Below, one piece after another: positions 57,370 to 64,000 of a DNA stretch of 64,000 nt. Where the stretch lies: the NCBI GenBank assembly GCA_019637115.1, contig JAHBWH010000025.1, positions 1-64,000 of the forward strand, written 5' to 3'. The position numbers and the translations under genes were made by a program. The notes under the pieces were generated by a model. That model worked only from the letters and a program-made list of their open reading frames with translations. It had not been told where the DNA came from and searched no databases. Source of the DNA: Myxococcales bacterium. GTDB lineage: Bacteria; Myxococcota_A; Polyangia; Polyangiales; Houyiibacteriaceae. How positions within the stretch are numbered: the first letter of the stretch is position 1; the number at the start of each line of letters is the position of its first letter.

Positions 57370-59253
57370 TCAATACCCTGAACCAGTCCCAACGTGACCG
57401 AACTGGTCACCCTCGGTCTGGCCCTCGAGGACCCTCGCAGGGGCGACGGAGAGCCCTGCCGGTGCGCCAAGAAAGATGCTCGCGGTTCCTGCATTCGTAC
57501 GCCCGCGCGGGCTTGCGTTTGGCGCGCCAACGACGAGATCCGCGACCCCATCGCCGTTGACGTCGCCCACATCCACAAGTGACATACCGAAGTGATCCGA
57601 TACTGCACGGCCCCCGAGCACCATGGCTGGTGTCGCTGAGGGACCGACTGCCGATCCAAGGAAGATGCTAGTCGTGCCTACGAAGGTGCGCTCACCGCCG
57701 CCAGGATCGGCGTACGGGGACCCCACAATGACATCGCCGAAGCCATCTCCGTTGACATCTACGCTGGCGAGCGAGAGCCCGAAAAAGTCGTGCGGTACAA
57801 CCCCGGCGAGTACGCGAACCGGCGCAGAGTGGGTGCCTGCGGCCGATCCGAGAAAGATGCTGGCCGTTCCGCCATCCGGGGCACCCACCACGACATCGGC
57901 AAAGCCATCTCCGTTGACGTCGCCTGCACTCGAGACCGAGCCGCCAAATCCTCCAACAGAGTTACCCGCGAGCACTTGGCTCGGGATGGCGGATGGTCCT
58001 GTAGCCGAACCGAGGAAGACACTGGCCGTCCCAAACGAACCGGTTGCCCCGACGACGAGATCGGAGAAGCCATCGCCGTTGACGTCGCCCGCGCTCGCGA
58101 CCGAAACGCCGAAGCGGTCGAACTCAAGAGTCCCCGTTAGGACCCGAACGGGCGTGCTGGAGAGGCCGAGAGCCGAGCCAAGAAAGATGCTCGCCGTACC
58201 TGTGCGGCGACGCCCGCTGCGGTGGGAGTTCGGGGCCCCTACTGCGACGTCGGCAAAACCATCCCCGTTCACATCGCCCACGCCAGCTACGCTCCTCCCA
58301 AAACTGTCGCCCGCGTCACCCTCGCCGCTGCCCGTGAGCACGAGCACAGGAGTCGACGAGAGTCCCGACGACGAACCGAGGAAGATGCTCGCAGTACCCG
58401 CACCGCCGTTGGCCCGCGAGGCACCAACAACGAGGTCGGCGAAGCCGTCACCGTTGACATCTCCCGCGCTTGCCACTGCCTCGCCAAAACGGTCGCCTTC
58501 GGTGACCCCCTCGAGGACCAAGGTCGGGGTCCCCGCAAGGCCATCTGCCGAACCGAGGAAGACACTCACCGCGCCGGCACGTCGGGCGCTTGGAGCGCCA
58601 ACCACGAGGTCGGCAAAGCCATCACCGTTCACGTCGAGCGTGGTGCCCCATCTAGTGTCGACGTCGCCGTCGGCACTCCGGTGACCAACCCAGAACGCCC
58701 ACGTCGGGCTAGCGTCGGGCCCGACCCGGTCTGCGTTTCGGGCACGCACCCTCCAAAACCAGACGCCAGGCATCAAGGGGACTTCAGGGCGGAGGCGGTC
58801 GGTGGTCGCGATCAGGGTTGGGATGCAGCCGGTCACCATCGCGCGGTCCCGACACAACTCGACCTCGCCACCAGTGGCTCCAGCGGCAAGTGACCAAAGC
58901 AACGTGGGCCGCTGGCTGGTGACCGTGCTCGTACTCAAGGGGGCGATCGGCCGAGGTGCTCGGAGGGAAGAGTCGACGACCGGGCCAGCATCGACGGAGG
59001 TACCGCCATCGTCGCCAGCAGCGCGGGCATCGACATCGGAAGCATCGGAAAGGGACGAGTCCGGGCGTCCAGGAGCGAAGATCCGAGAGCCATCTTCTCG
59101 TTCGCAAGTCCAATCGTCGATGAGCACGGTGTCGGGAGGACAAACGCAGCTGCCCCCTCTGCGGATCAACTCTCCGCATGGGTTGTCAGGGAGCCCGCCG
59201 CAAGCCGCGAGATTGAACGACAGGAGACCGATGTACATTAGCCGCGCTCGCAT
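57370..59253 (-). CDS. FG-GAP (integrin alpha-like) repeat lipoprotein
   Basis: A 627-residue exported lipoprotein. ATG at 59253 gives a signal with perfect lipobox (NLAAC-GG). After a Cys-rich segment and a fibronectin-like segment (LRPEVPLMPGVWFWRVRA) come at least seven FG-GAP repeats, seen as DVNGDGFADLVVGAP followed by VFLGSA and a spacer of about 50 residues, each repeat with a Ca2+-binding DxNxDG. These fold as a beta-propeller and usually bind proteins or sugars at the surface. The last repeat stops at FGHVGTGSGY, about half a repeat before the expected end, so the C-terminus may be truncated. A longer frame upstream is probably not translated. Confidence 0.9.
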   Translation of the reverse strand: MRARLMYIGLLSFNLAACGGLPDNPCGELIRRGGSCVCPPDTVLIDDWTCEREDGSRIFAPGRPDSSLSDASDVDARAAGDDGGTSVDAGPVVDSSLRAPRPIAPLSTSTVTSQRPTLLWSLAAGATGGEVELCRDRAMVTGCIPTLIATTDRLRPEVPLMPGVWFWRVRARNADRVGPDASPTWAFWVGHRSADGDVDTRWGTTLDVNGDGFADLVVGAPSARRAGAVSVFLGSADGLAGTPTLVLEGVTEGDRFGEAVASAGDVNGDGFADLVVGASRANGGAGTASIFLGSSSGLSSTPVLVLTGSGEGDAGDSFGRSVAGVGDVNGDGFADVAVGAPNSHRSGRRRTGTASIFLGSALGLSSTPVRVLTGTLEFDRFGVSVASAGDVNGDGFSDLVVGATGSFGTASVFLGSATGPSAIPSQVLAGNSVGGFGGSVSSAGDVNGDGFADVVVGAPDGGTASIFLGSAAGTHSAPVRVLAGVVPHDFFGLSLASVDVNGDGFGDVIVGSPYADPGGGERTFVGTTSIFLGSAVGPSATPAMVLGGRAVSDHFGMSLVDVGDVNGDGVADLVVGAPNASPRGRTNAGTASIFLGAPAGLSVAPARVLEGQTEGDQFGHVGTGSGY

Positions 59254-59541
59254 TGGGAGCCTCGTTCTAGGTTGAGGAGAGGAGATGACTTGTACTCGAC
59301 CGCCTGGCTGCGCAGTTGCGCCCAGTTGAAGGACATCACCGAATCCGGGACAGCCACACGGTGCCACCTGTAAGGGGATGAGCCGATCGCCGGAGTAGAG
59401 TGGTCTTCGCGACCAGCTTCGTCGAGTACTCGTTCTGCTGGACTCTGCATCGCAACTAGGAAACGAGGAGGTGCGGGTCGCGGAGCTGGGTTCATCGGAA
59501 CTCTGGCAAACGCGCGGATGCAGCTCGCTTCTGGAAAAGCT
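59254..59541. other. Intergenic stretch, nothing recognised
   Basis: 288 bases between the FG-GAP lipoprotein start and the thioredoxin-like gene end, both minus strand. It likely holds the FG-GAP gene promoter, but no clear -35/-10 pair, palindrome or terminator is visible. Confidence 0.35.
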
Positions 59542-60066
59542 TCACTCCGCGAGCGACAGCCGCGCCCGCAACCCGAGCTCCGTGGTGTAGCCCACCTCGA
59601 CGCTCCGGATCGTGCCGCGAGCGTCGACGATGAAGCTCGTGGGGAAAGCGCCCACGCCCCAGGTCGCGGCGAGCCGGCCGTCGGGGTCGGCGATCACGGC
59701 GAACGCGAGGCGCTCCCCCTCGACGAGACCCTGCTCTGCCATTGCCGCGCGGATCTGCTCTGCGGCGCCAGAGCTCGCGGCGACGGTGATGACGCGCGCG
59801 TCCTTCGAGACCGCCGCGACGTTGCCATCCATCGCCTTGCAGACGCCGCACCACGTCGCCCAGAAGTGCACCAGGGTCGGTCCTTCGGCCCCGGCGAGCT
59901 CGAAGCGCTGGCCCTCGATCGTGACGCCGTCGAGCGGAGGCGCGTCGCCCGCCGCGACGTCGCGGCGCTGCCACGCGCGGATGGCGAAGAAGGCCGCCAA
60001 GAAGACCGTCAGCTCGATCGCGCGGCGGCGCCACTTGGACTTGGAGGACGGGGCTTCATCGGGCAC
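59542..60066 (-). CDS. TlpA/ScsD-like thioredoxin-fold protein
   Basis: A 174-residue membrane-anchored thioredoxin. An N-terminal hydrophobic anchor (AIELTVFLAAFFAIRAW) is followed by a periplasmic domain with the redox motif HFWATWCGVCKAM and the cis-Pro loop GAFPTSFIVD. The WCGVC motif is a TlpA/ResA-type variant, used for reducing disulphides in the envelope or cytochrome c assembly. The closest class I can suggest is ScsD-like oxidoreductase. No other disulphide or cytochrome gene is adjacent. The leader contains the GGGGCA repeat about 100 bases upstream. Confidence 0.87.
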   Translation of the reverse strand: MPDEAPSSKSKWRRRAIELTVFLAAFFAIRAWQRRDVAAGDAPPLDGVTIEGQRFELAGAEGPTLVHFWATWCGVCKAMDGNVAAVSKDARVITVAASSGAAEQIRAAMAEQGLVEGERLAFAVIADPDGRLAATWGVGAFPTSFIVDARGTIRSVEVGYTTELGLRARLSLAE

Positions 60067-60166
60067 GAGGTCTTCGACGCGCGGTCGTGGGGAGCGTTTC
60101 GTGCAGCGCCGTTCCGTCGATCAGGAAGGAATGTGGGCCCGGGGCTACGGGTGCCGTGGGCCTCAG

Positions 60167-60186
60167 GGGCAGGGGCAGGGGCAGGG
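60167..60186. repeat. Short GGGGCA run, relative of the 27.5 kb minisatellite
   Basis: Several tandem GGGGCA units followed by GGGGACTCTTGCCCTGC, in the 136-base gap between the PEGA lipoprotein gene and the thioredoxin-like gene. It is the same unit as the run at 27980-28019, so this is a dispersed repeat family. Confidence 0.6.
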
Positions 60187-60202
60187 GACTCTTGCCCTGC
60201 TT

Positions 60203-60502
60203 TCACGGCGGGATCTCGCGGAGCGAGATCCGGACGTGGGTCTCGCCCGAGGGCAGGTCGAGATCGAGGTCGTGCGGGAAGTAGCCGGGAGCCTCGACCG
60301 TCAGGCGGTAGCGCCCCGGCGCGAGCTCCTTGGGGCGCACCGAGAGGCGCCGCGCGGGGCCGATGAAGGTCTCGTCGAGGAGCACGCGGGCGGTCGGCGG
60401 GTCGACGGTGACGCGGAGCTCGGCGGGCGTCGGGCGCACGCCGCCGTAACAGGCGGACGCGCAGAGCGCGAGCGTGAGCGCGACGAAGGGTCGAAGCGTC
60501 AC
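60203..60502 (-). CDS. Small PEGA-domain lipoprotein
   Basis: A 99-residue protein. GTG at 60502 overlaps the previous stop (GTGA). Signal peptide ends in LCASAC, followed by one PEGA-like domain (ELRVTVDPPTARVLLDETFIG, LAPGRYRLTVEAPGYFPHD). PEGA domains bind surface or S-layer-like partners. It is the last gene of a guaA-60499-60203 string. A start at 60523 is possible but would overlap the previous gene by 25 bases. Confidence 0.8.
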   Translation of the reverse strand: MTLRPFVALTLALCASACYGGVRPTPAELRVTVDPPTARVLLDETFIGPARRLSVRPKELAPGRYRLTVEAPGYFPHDLDLDLPSGETHVRISLREIPP

Positions 60503-61008
60503 CACGGCGCGCCCTCCCCCCACGCGGCGCGGAGCCGCGCGAGCTCGACCCGCGCCACGACGACGGCGGCGCCGTCGGCGAGCGCTCGGACGGCGTGCGC
60601 CTGCACCGCATCTCGCAGCGCGGCGTGGACGTCGGCCGCGACGCGCGGGCTCGCAGGGGCGAGCTGCTCATCGAGCCACGCCACGAGGTGCGCGCGGGCG
60701 CGCTCGAGCCCGCGTCGACGGGCGCTCTGCCGGCGGGCCGGCCAGCTCCCGATGCGCTCGTCCGGCATGCCGAGGGCGGCCACTTCGATCGCGTCGCCGA
60801 CGACGCGCGGGGCGACGTCGCCCCAAGGGAGCGCCGCGAGCGCCTCCCCCTGAGCGGCCTGAGCGGCCTGCGCGGCCTGCGCTTCGCCCGCGGGCGTTGG
60901 CGCTTCGCCACGCGCCGCAGGTGCCTGTGCTTCGCCAGGCCCCGCGAAGAGCGCGAGCGCCACCGACACGGACGAGCTCAGCGCTCGCGAGCGCACCGGC
61001 ACCCTCAC
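60499..61008 (-). CDS. Exported protein of unknown function
   Basis: A 169-residue protein coupled to guaA by a GTGA overlap (GTG at 61008). A hydrophobic signal-like stretch ([17 protein letters not shown]) is followed by an Ala/Gln-rich repeat ([10 protein letters not shown]) and a helical domain ([34 protein letters not shown]). The MPDERIGSW region has the outline of LPP20-like lipoprotein domains but is not convincing. Frame, overlap and codon bias support a real gene; function unknown. Confidence 0.72.
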   Translation of the reverse strand: MRVPVRSRALSSSVSVALALFAGPGEAQAPAARGEAPTPAGEAQAAQAAQAAQGEALAALPWGDVAPRVVGDAIEVAALGMPDERIGSWPARRQSARRRGLERARAHLVAWLDEQLAPASPRVAADVHAALRDAVQAHAVRALADGAAVVVARVELARLRAAWGEGAPW

Positions 61009-62546
61009 TCCCACTCGATCGTGGCCGGAGGCTTGGACGAGATGTCGTACACGACGCGATTGCAGCCACGGACCTCGTTGATGATCCGCGAGCTCACCTT
61101 CGCCAGCAGCTCGTGCGGCAGGCGCGCCCAATCGGCGGTCATCCCGTCGCGCGACTCGACCGCGCGGACGGCGATGACCCACTCGTAGGTGCGGCCGTCG
61201 CCCATCACGCCGACCGTCTTCACGGGCACGAGCACGCAGAAGCTCTGCCAGAGCTTCTCGTAGTACCCAGCCGCGCGGACCTCCTCGTCGAGGATCGCGT
61301 CCGCCTCTCGGAGCACGTCGAGCTTCTCCTCGTCGATGGCGCCCGGGCAGCGCACCGCGAGGCCCGGGCCCGGGAAGGGCTGCCGCCAGAGCACGTCGTG
61401 CGGCATGTCCATCGCGGCGCCGACCTCGCGGACCTCGTCCTTGAAGAGGAGGCGCAGCGGCTCGACGAGCTCGAGGTTCATCCGCTCGGGCAGGCCGCCC
61501 ACGTTGTGGTGGCTCTTGATGACCACGCTCGGCCCCTTGAACGACACGCTCTCGATGACGTCCGGGTAGAGCGTGCCCTGCACGAGGTACTTCACGCCGT
61601 CGATGCGCTTGGCCTCGCGGTCGAAGACGTCGATGAAGACCTTGCCGATGATCTTTCGCTTCTGCTCGGGGTCGTCGACGCCCGCGAGCGCGTCGAGGAA
61701 CTCCTTGCGCGCGTCCACGTGGACGATCTCGAGGTCGAGGCGCCCACGGAACATGTCCATCACGCGCTTCGCCTCGTCCTTGCGGAGCAGCCCGTTGTCG
61801 ACGAAGACGCACGTCAGCCGCTTGCCGATCGCCTTGGCGACGAGCACCGCCGCGACGCTGGAGTCGACGCCGCCCGAGAGCCCACAGACCGCCTTGCCGT
61901 CGCCGACCTGGGCGCGGATCGCCGCGACCGACTGCTCGACGAACGAGCCGGGCGTCCAATCCGCCGCGACGCCCGCCACGTCGAAGAGGAACGCGCGCAG
62001 CATCTCGTCGCCGCGCGGCGTGTGCACGACCTCGGGGTGGAACTGCACGCCGAAGATCCGGCGCGAGAGGTCGCCGACCGCCGCGAAGGGGCTGTTCTTG
62101 GTGTGCCCGAGCACCTCGAAGCCCTCGGGGAGCCGCTTGACCCGGTCACCGTGGCTCATCCACACGTGCACGGCCTCGCCCGGCTCGAAGCTCCCGAGCA
62201 GGCCCTCCGGCCGCCCGACGCTCAGCTCCGCCGGCCCGTACTCGCGCTCGTTCGCGGCCTCGACCTCACCCCCGAGCAGGTGCGAGGTGAGCTGCATCCC
62301 GTAGCAGATCCCGAGCACCGGCACGCCGAGCTCGAAGACCCCGCGGTCGACGCTGGGCGCGCCCTCTGCGAAGACGCTCGCGGGGCCACCGCTCAAGATC
62401 ACCGCGGGCGGCTCCAGCGCGCGGATCTCCTCGATCGGCATCGTGCAGGGGTGGATCTCGCAGTAGACGTGCTGCTCACGGACGCGGCGCGCGATGAGCT
62501 GCGTGTACTGGCTTCCGAAGTCGAGGACGAGGACGGGACGCGGCAT
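61005..62546 (-). CDS. guaA: GMP synthase (glutamine-hydrolysing)
   Basis: A 513-residue bifunctional enzyme converting XMP, ATP and glutamine to GMP. The N-terminal class I amidotransferase has [27 protein letters not shown] with the nucleophile Cys, and the His/Glu at [10 protein letters not shown]. The ATP pyrophosphatase domain has [15 protein letters not shown], and the C-terminal dimerisation part ends TIEWE. All canonical. ATG at 62546. It is followed directly by two exported proteins with GTGA junctions and lies 48 bases from the stop of the deiminase-like gene. guaB is not in the window. Confidence 0.98.
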   Translation of the reverse strand: MPRPVLVLDFGSQYTQLIARRVREQHVYCEIHPCTMPIEEIRALEPPAVILSGGPASVFAEGAPSVDRGVFELGVPVLGICYGMQLTSHLLGGEVEAANEREYGPAELSVGRPEGLLGSFEPGEAVHVWMSHGDRVKRLPEGFEVLGHTKNSPFAAVGDLSRRIFGVQFHPEVVHTPRGDEMLRAFLFDVAGVAADWTPGSFVEQSVAAIRAQVGDGKAVCGLSGGVDSSVAAVLVAKAIGKRLTCVFVDNGLLRKDEAKRVMDMFRGRLDLEIVHVDARKEFLDALAGVDDPEQKRKIIGKVFIDVFDREAKRIDGVKYLVQGTLYPDVIESVSFKGPSVVIKSHHNVGGLPERMNLELVEPLRLLFKDEVREVGAAMDMPHDVLWRQPFPGPGLAVRCPGAIDEEKLDVLREADAILDEEVRAAGYYEKLWQSFCVLVPVKTVGVMGDGRTYEWVIAVRAVESRDGMTADWARLPHELLAKVSSRIINEVRGCNRVVYDISSKPPATIEWE

Positions 62547-62594
62547 GCGCGCGCTCTATCACGCGCCGCCGCGTCGGGCGAGAGCGCGCCGCGC

Positions 62595-64000
62595 CTACTC
62601 GCACATCCTCGCGCTCCGGAGATCACCGCACGCTTCGGGAATCGTGGCACACCACGCACCGTTCACGCAGCTCCCCGTGCCTTCGCACCAAGCGCACTCC
62701 GCCGCTGTCCGGCGACATTGCGTCGGGCTCGTCGCCGCCTCGCAGTCGATGCACTGCGCCAGGCGTGTCCAGAGCGCAGTCTCGCACTCGGTCGCGACCC
62801 CGGCCGTGACCGCGACGCAGCCCGTCCCGGGGCACCAGCCGCACCCTTCGAAGCCGACGCCATTGCACTCGCTGCAGCTGGTCGCACGATCGCAACCAGA
62901 CGTCTCGCACCCGCGCTCAGGGTCGCCCCCCGCGAGGCAAACGCACTCCAGGGCGTCGTGGTCGAAGATGAGCTCTCCTCGCTTGGCGACGGGCTCACAT
63001 GGCGGACGCCGCGAGACCTGAGTCATGCAGTGCACCCCGCCGTCGAGGTACCAAGTCATCGTGCCGTTGGTCCACGCGACGCGGCGTCCGACGGCTGCCT
63101 CGAAGGCTCGTCGGAAGGGCGCGAACCCCGGATCTGCGGTTACGACGACGTCATCCAGCCAGACGGCATTGATCATCGAAGGCAGCGCCGACCCACGACC
63201 GAATTGGAGCTCTGGCGCTGGCTGCGTCCGTACACCAGCGTTCGAGAGCGTCACGAGTCCAGGGAGGATGTGCTCATCGAACACGCGGACGTTTCCTCGC
63301 ACGATGAAGTCCGCGAAGCGCGTTCGAAACTCGCCCATATCCGCGATCCCACCACGCGAATTTCGCTTCCACCCGACGCGAGGCAGCGTGCCCGGCAAAC
63401 GGTCCGCACGCGTCAGGTCGAAATCGGCGACTCGATAGGGCGGTCGCTTCGCGGGATCACGAAGGAAATGCGTAATCGAATCGACGATGTCCGACCGTCG
63501 GACGTGGAGCAGCGCGTAGTTCGCGAAGTCGCGTTCCACGGCCAAGACATCCGCCTCTTCGGCCATACGGAGGAGGGCTCGCTGCATCTCCTCCCATTCT
63601 GCGTCCGAGGCCCGCACGATGACCTCGAGCGCCTGAAGAGGATGGGCATAGACGGCCACACCGTCAGCCCGCACGGAGATCCACTCGTCGACGTGCCCTA
63701 CGTGGAGGAAGTCGCTCGGGACGATGAGGCCTCCGCGGCTCAACACCCAGGCCTGCAGCGGCCCCGGCGCCGTGTCGCCAACCAAGAAGCGTCCATTCGG
63801 AAAGCTCTCGATGTTTCCGCCCGCGCCCCCCTGGTCTCCCTGCGGCCCCTCGGCCGCGCCGAGCAACCCGAGGAACGGATAGCGCTCTTCCATCGCCAAC
63901 GCATCCACGCTCAGTGTCCTTCGCTGAGGCGTGTCCCACACCGCGGTCGTCCTTGCGCGGGTCCCGTCGTCTCGCTCGAGCTCGACCTCGACGAACTCCA
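62595..64000 (-). CDS. Protein-arginine deiminase (PAD)-like protein with Cys-rich tail, 5' partial
   Basis: A secreted-looking protein whose 5' end lies beyond the window (frame open through base 64000). The visible part shows the C-terminal catalytic domain of vertebrate-type PADs: GGNIESFPNGRFLVGD, HVGHVDEWISV (His and Asp of the active site, near 63693 and 63687), LPSMINAVWLDD, and TWYLDGGVHCMTQVSRRPP with the catalytic Cys (codon 63027-63029). These align in order and spacing with PAD sequences I recall (VGHVDE, GEVHCGTN). A further catalytic Asp and the N/M domains would lie upstream. A tail of about 110 residues with roughly twenty Cys (SCSECNGVGFEGCGWCPGTGC) follows, reminiscent of PSI-type domains. 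PADs convert peptidyl-arginine to citrulline, Ca2+-dependently. Confidence 0.85.
   Translation of the reverse strand, partial: EFVEVELERDDGTRARTTAVWDTPQRRTLSVDALAMEERYPFLGLLGAAEGPQGDQGGAGGNIESFPNGRFLVGDTAPGPLQAWVLSRGGLIVPSDFLHVGHVDEWISVRADGVAVYAHPLQALEVIVRASDAEWEEMQRALLRMAEEADVLAVERDFANYALLHVRRSDIVDSITHFLRDPAKRPPYRVADFDLTRADRLPGTLPRVGWKRNSRGGIADMGEFRTRFADFIVRGNVRVFDEHILPGLVTLSNAGVRTQPAPELQFGRGSALPSMINAVWLDDVVVTADPGFAPFRRAFEAAVGRRVAWTNGTMTWYLDGGVHCMTQVSRRPPCEPVAKRGELIFDHDALECVCLAGGDPERGCETSGCDRATSCSECNGVGFEGCGWCPGTGCVAVTAGVATECETALWTRLAQCIDCEAATSPTQCRRTAAECAWCEGTGSCVNGAWCATIPEACGDLRSARMCE

Overview
The window looks like chromosomal DNA from a myxobacterium (phylum Myxococcota), most likely an order Polyangiales / Sandaracinaceae-type genome. 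The evidence is very high GC with strong GC3 bias, many lipoproteins with Asp-Ala-Gly linkers, an AgmX/PglI-type C-terminal domain protein, a Ser/Thr protein kinase with a PEGA domain, TPR-rich giant proteins and TonB-dependent receptors with an N-terminal TPR. This taxonomic call is an inference. No rRNA, tRNA, CRISPR array, prophage, transposase or plasmid genes were recognised.

Layout. 0-6.8 kb: an Hsp70 without the C-terminal lid (5' end outside the window), a LuxR-type regulator with a family of near-perfect palindromes in its upstream region, a small lipoprotein, a GMC oxidoreductase and a divergent orphan D12-type adenine DNA methyltransferase. 6.8-10.9 kb: four co-directional genes of unknown function, two of them with zinc ribbons. 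11-24.3 kb (all minus strand): a HEAT-repeat protein, a Ser/Thr kinase, two tandemly duplicated TPR/TonB-dependent receptors, a large lipoprotein, RibF and a SETVSA-repeat protein. 24.3-30.5 kb: a Tat-type His-rich lipoprotein, a PilZ-like protein, XseB, a GIDE-domain membrane protein, a G-rich minisatellite, an esterase, RpmA-RplU with a terminator, and an unknown gene. 30.6-38 kb: two translationally coupled giant TPR proteins, each with an embedded papain-fold/C39-like domain. That domain has Cys and His in the second protein and lacks both in the first.

38.1-42.5 kb: an AgmX/PglI-type gene, then a 3.6 kb non-coding island of degenerate repeats. The units run forward in its left part and in reverse in its right part. 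42.5-50 kb: a lipoprotein with a minisatellite-built signal region, an acyl-CoA synthetase of FATP type, a small Cys-rich lipoprotein, an amidase, a zinc-ribbon membrane protein, an alpha/beta hydrolase and an APH-type phosphotransferase. 50-53.9 kb: the oxidative pentose phosphate operon zwf-pgl-gnd, complete in three plus-strand genes. 54-55.7 kb: a parvulin lipoprotein and two overlapping PaaI-type hotdog thioesterases. 55.7-59.3 kb: another minisatellite, a lamin-tail-like lipoprotein and an FG-GAP repeat lipoprotein. 59.5-64 kb: a TlpA/ScsD-like thioredoxin; guaA followed by two GTGA-coupled exported proteins; and, cut by the window edge, a protein with the C-terminal catalytic domain of vertebrate-type protein-arginine deiminases followed by a Cys-rich tail.

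The most interesting items are the bacterial arginine-deiminase-like protein at the right edge, the active/inactive pair of TPR-C39-like proteins, the inverted degenerate repeat island, the TPR-fused TonB receptor pair beside a kinase, the unknown four-gene cassette at 6.8-10.9 kb, and the repeated use of in-frame minisatellites.
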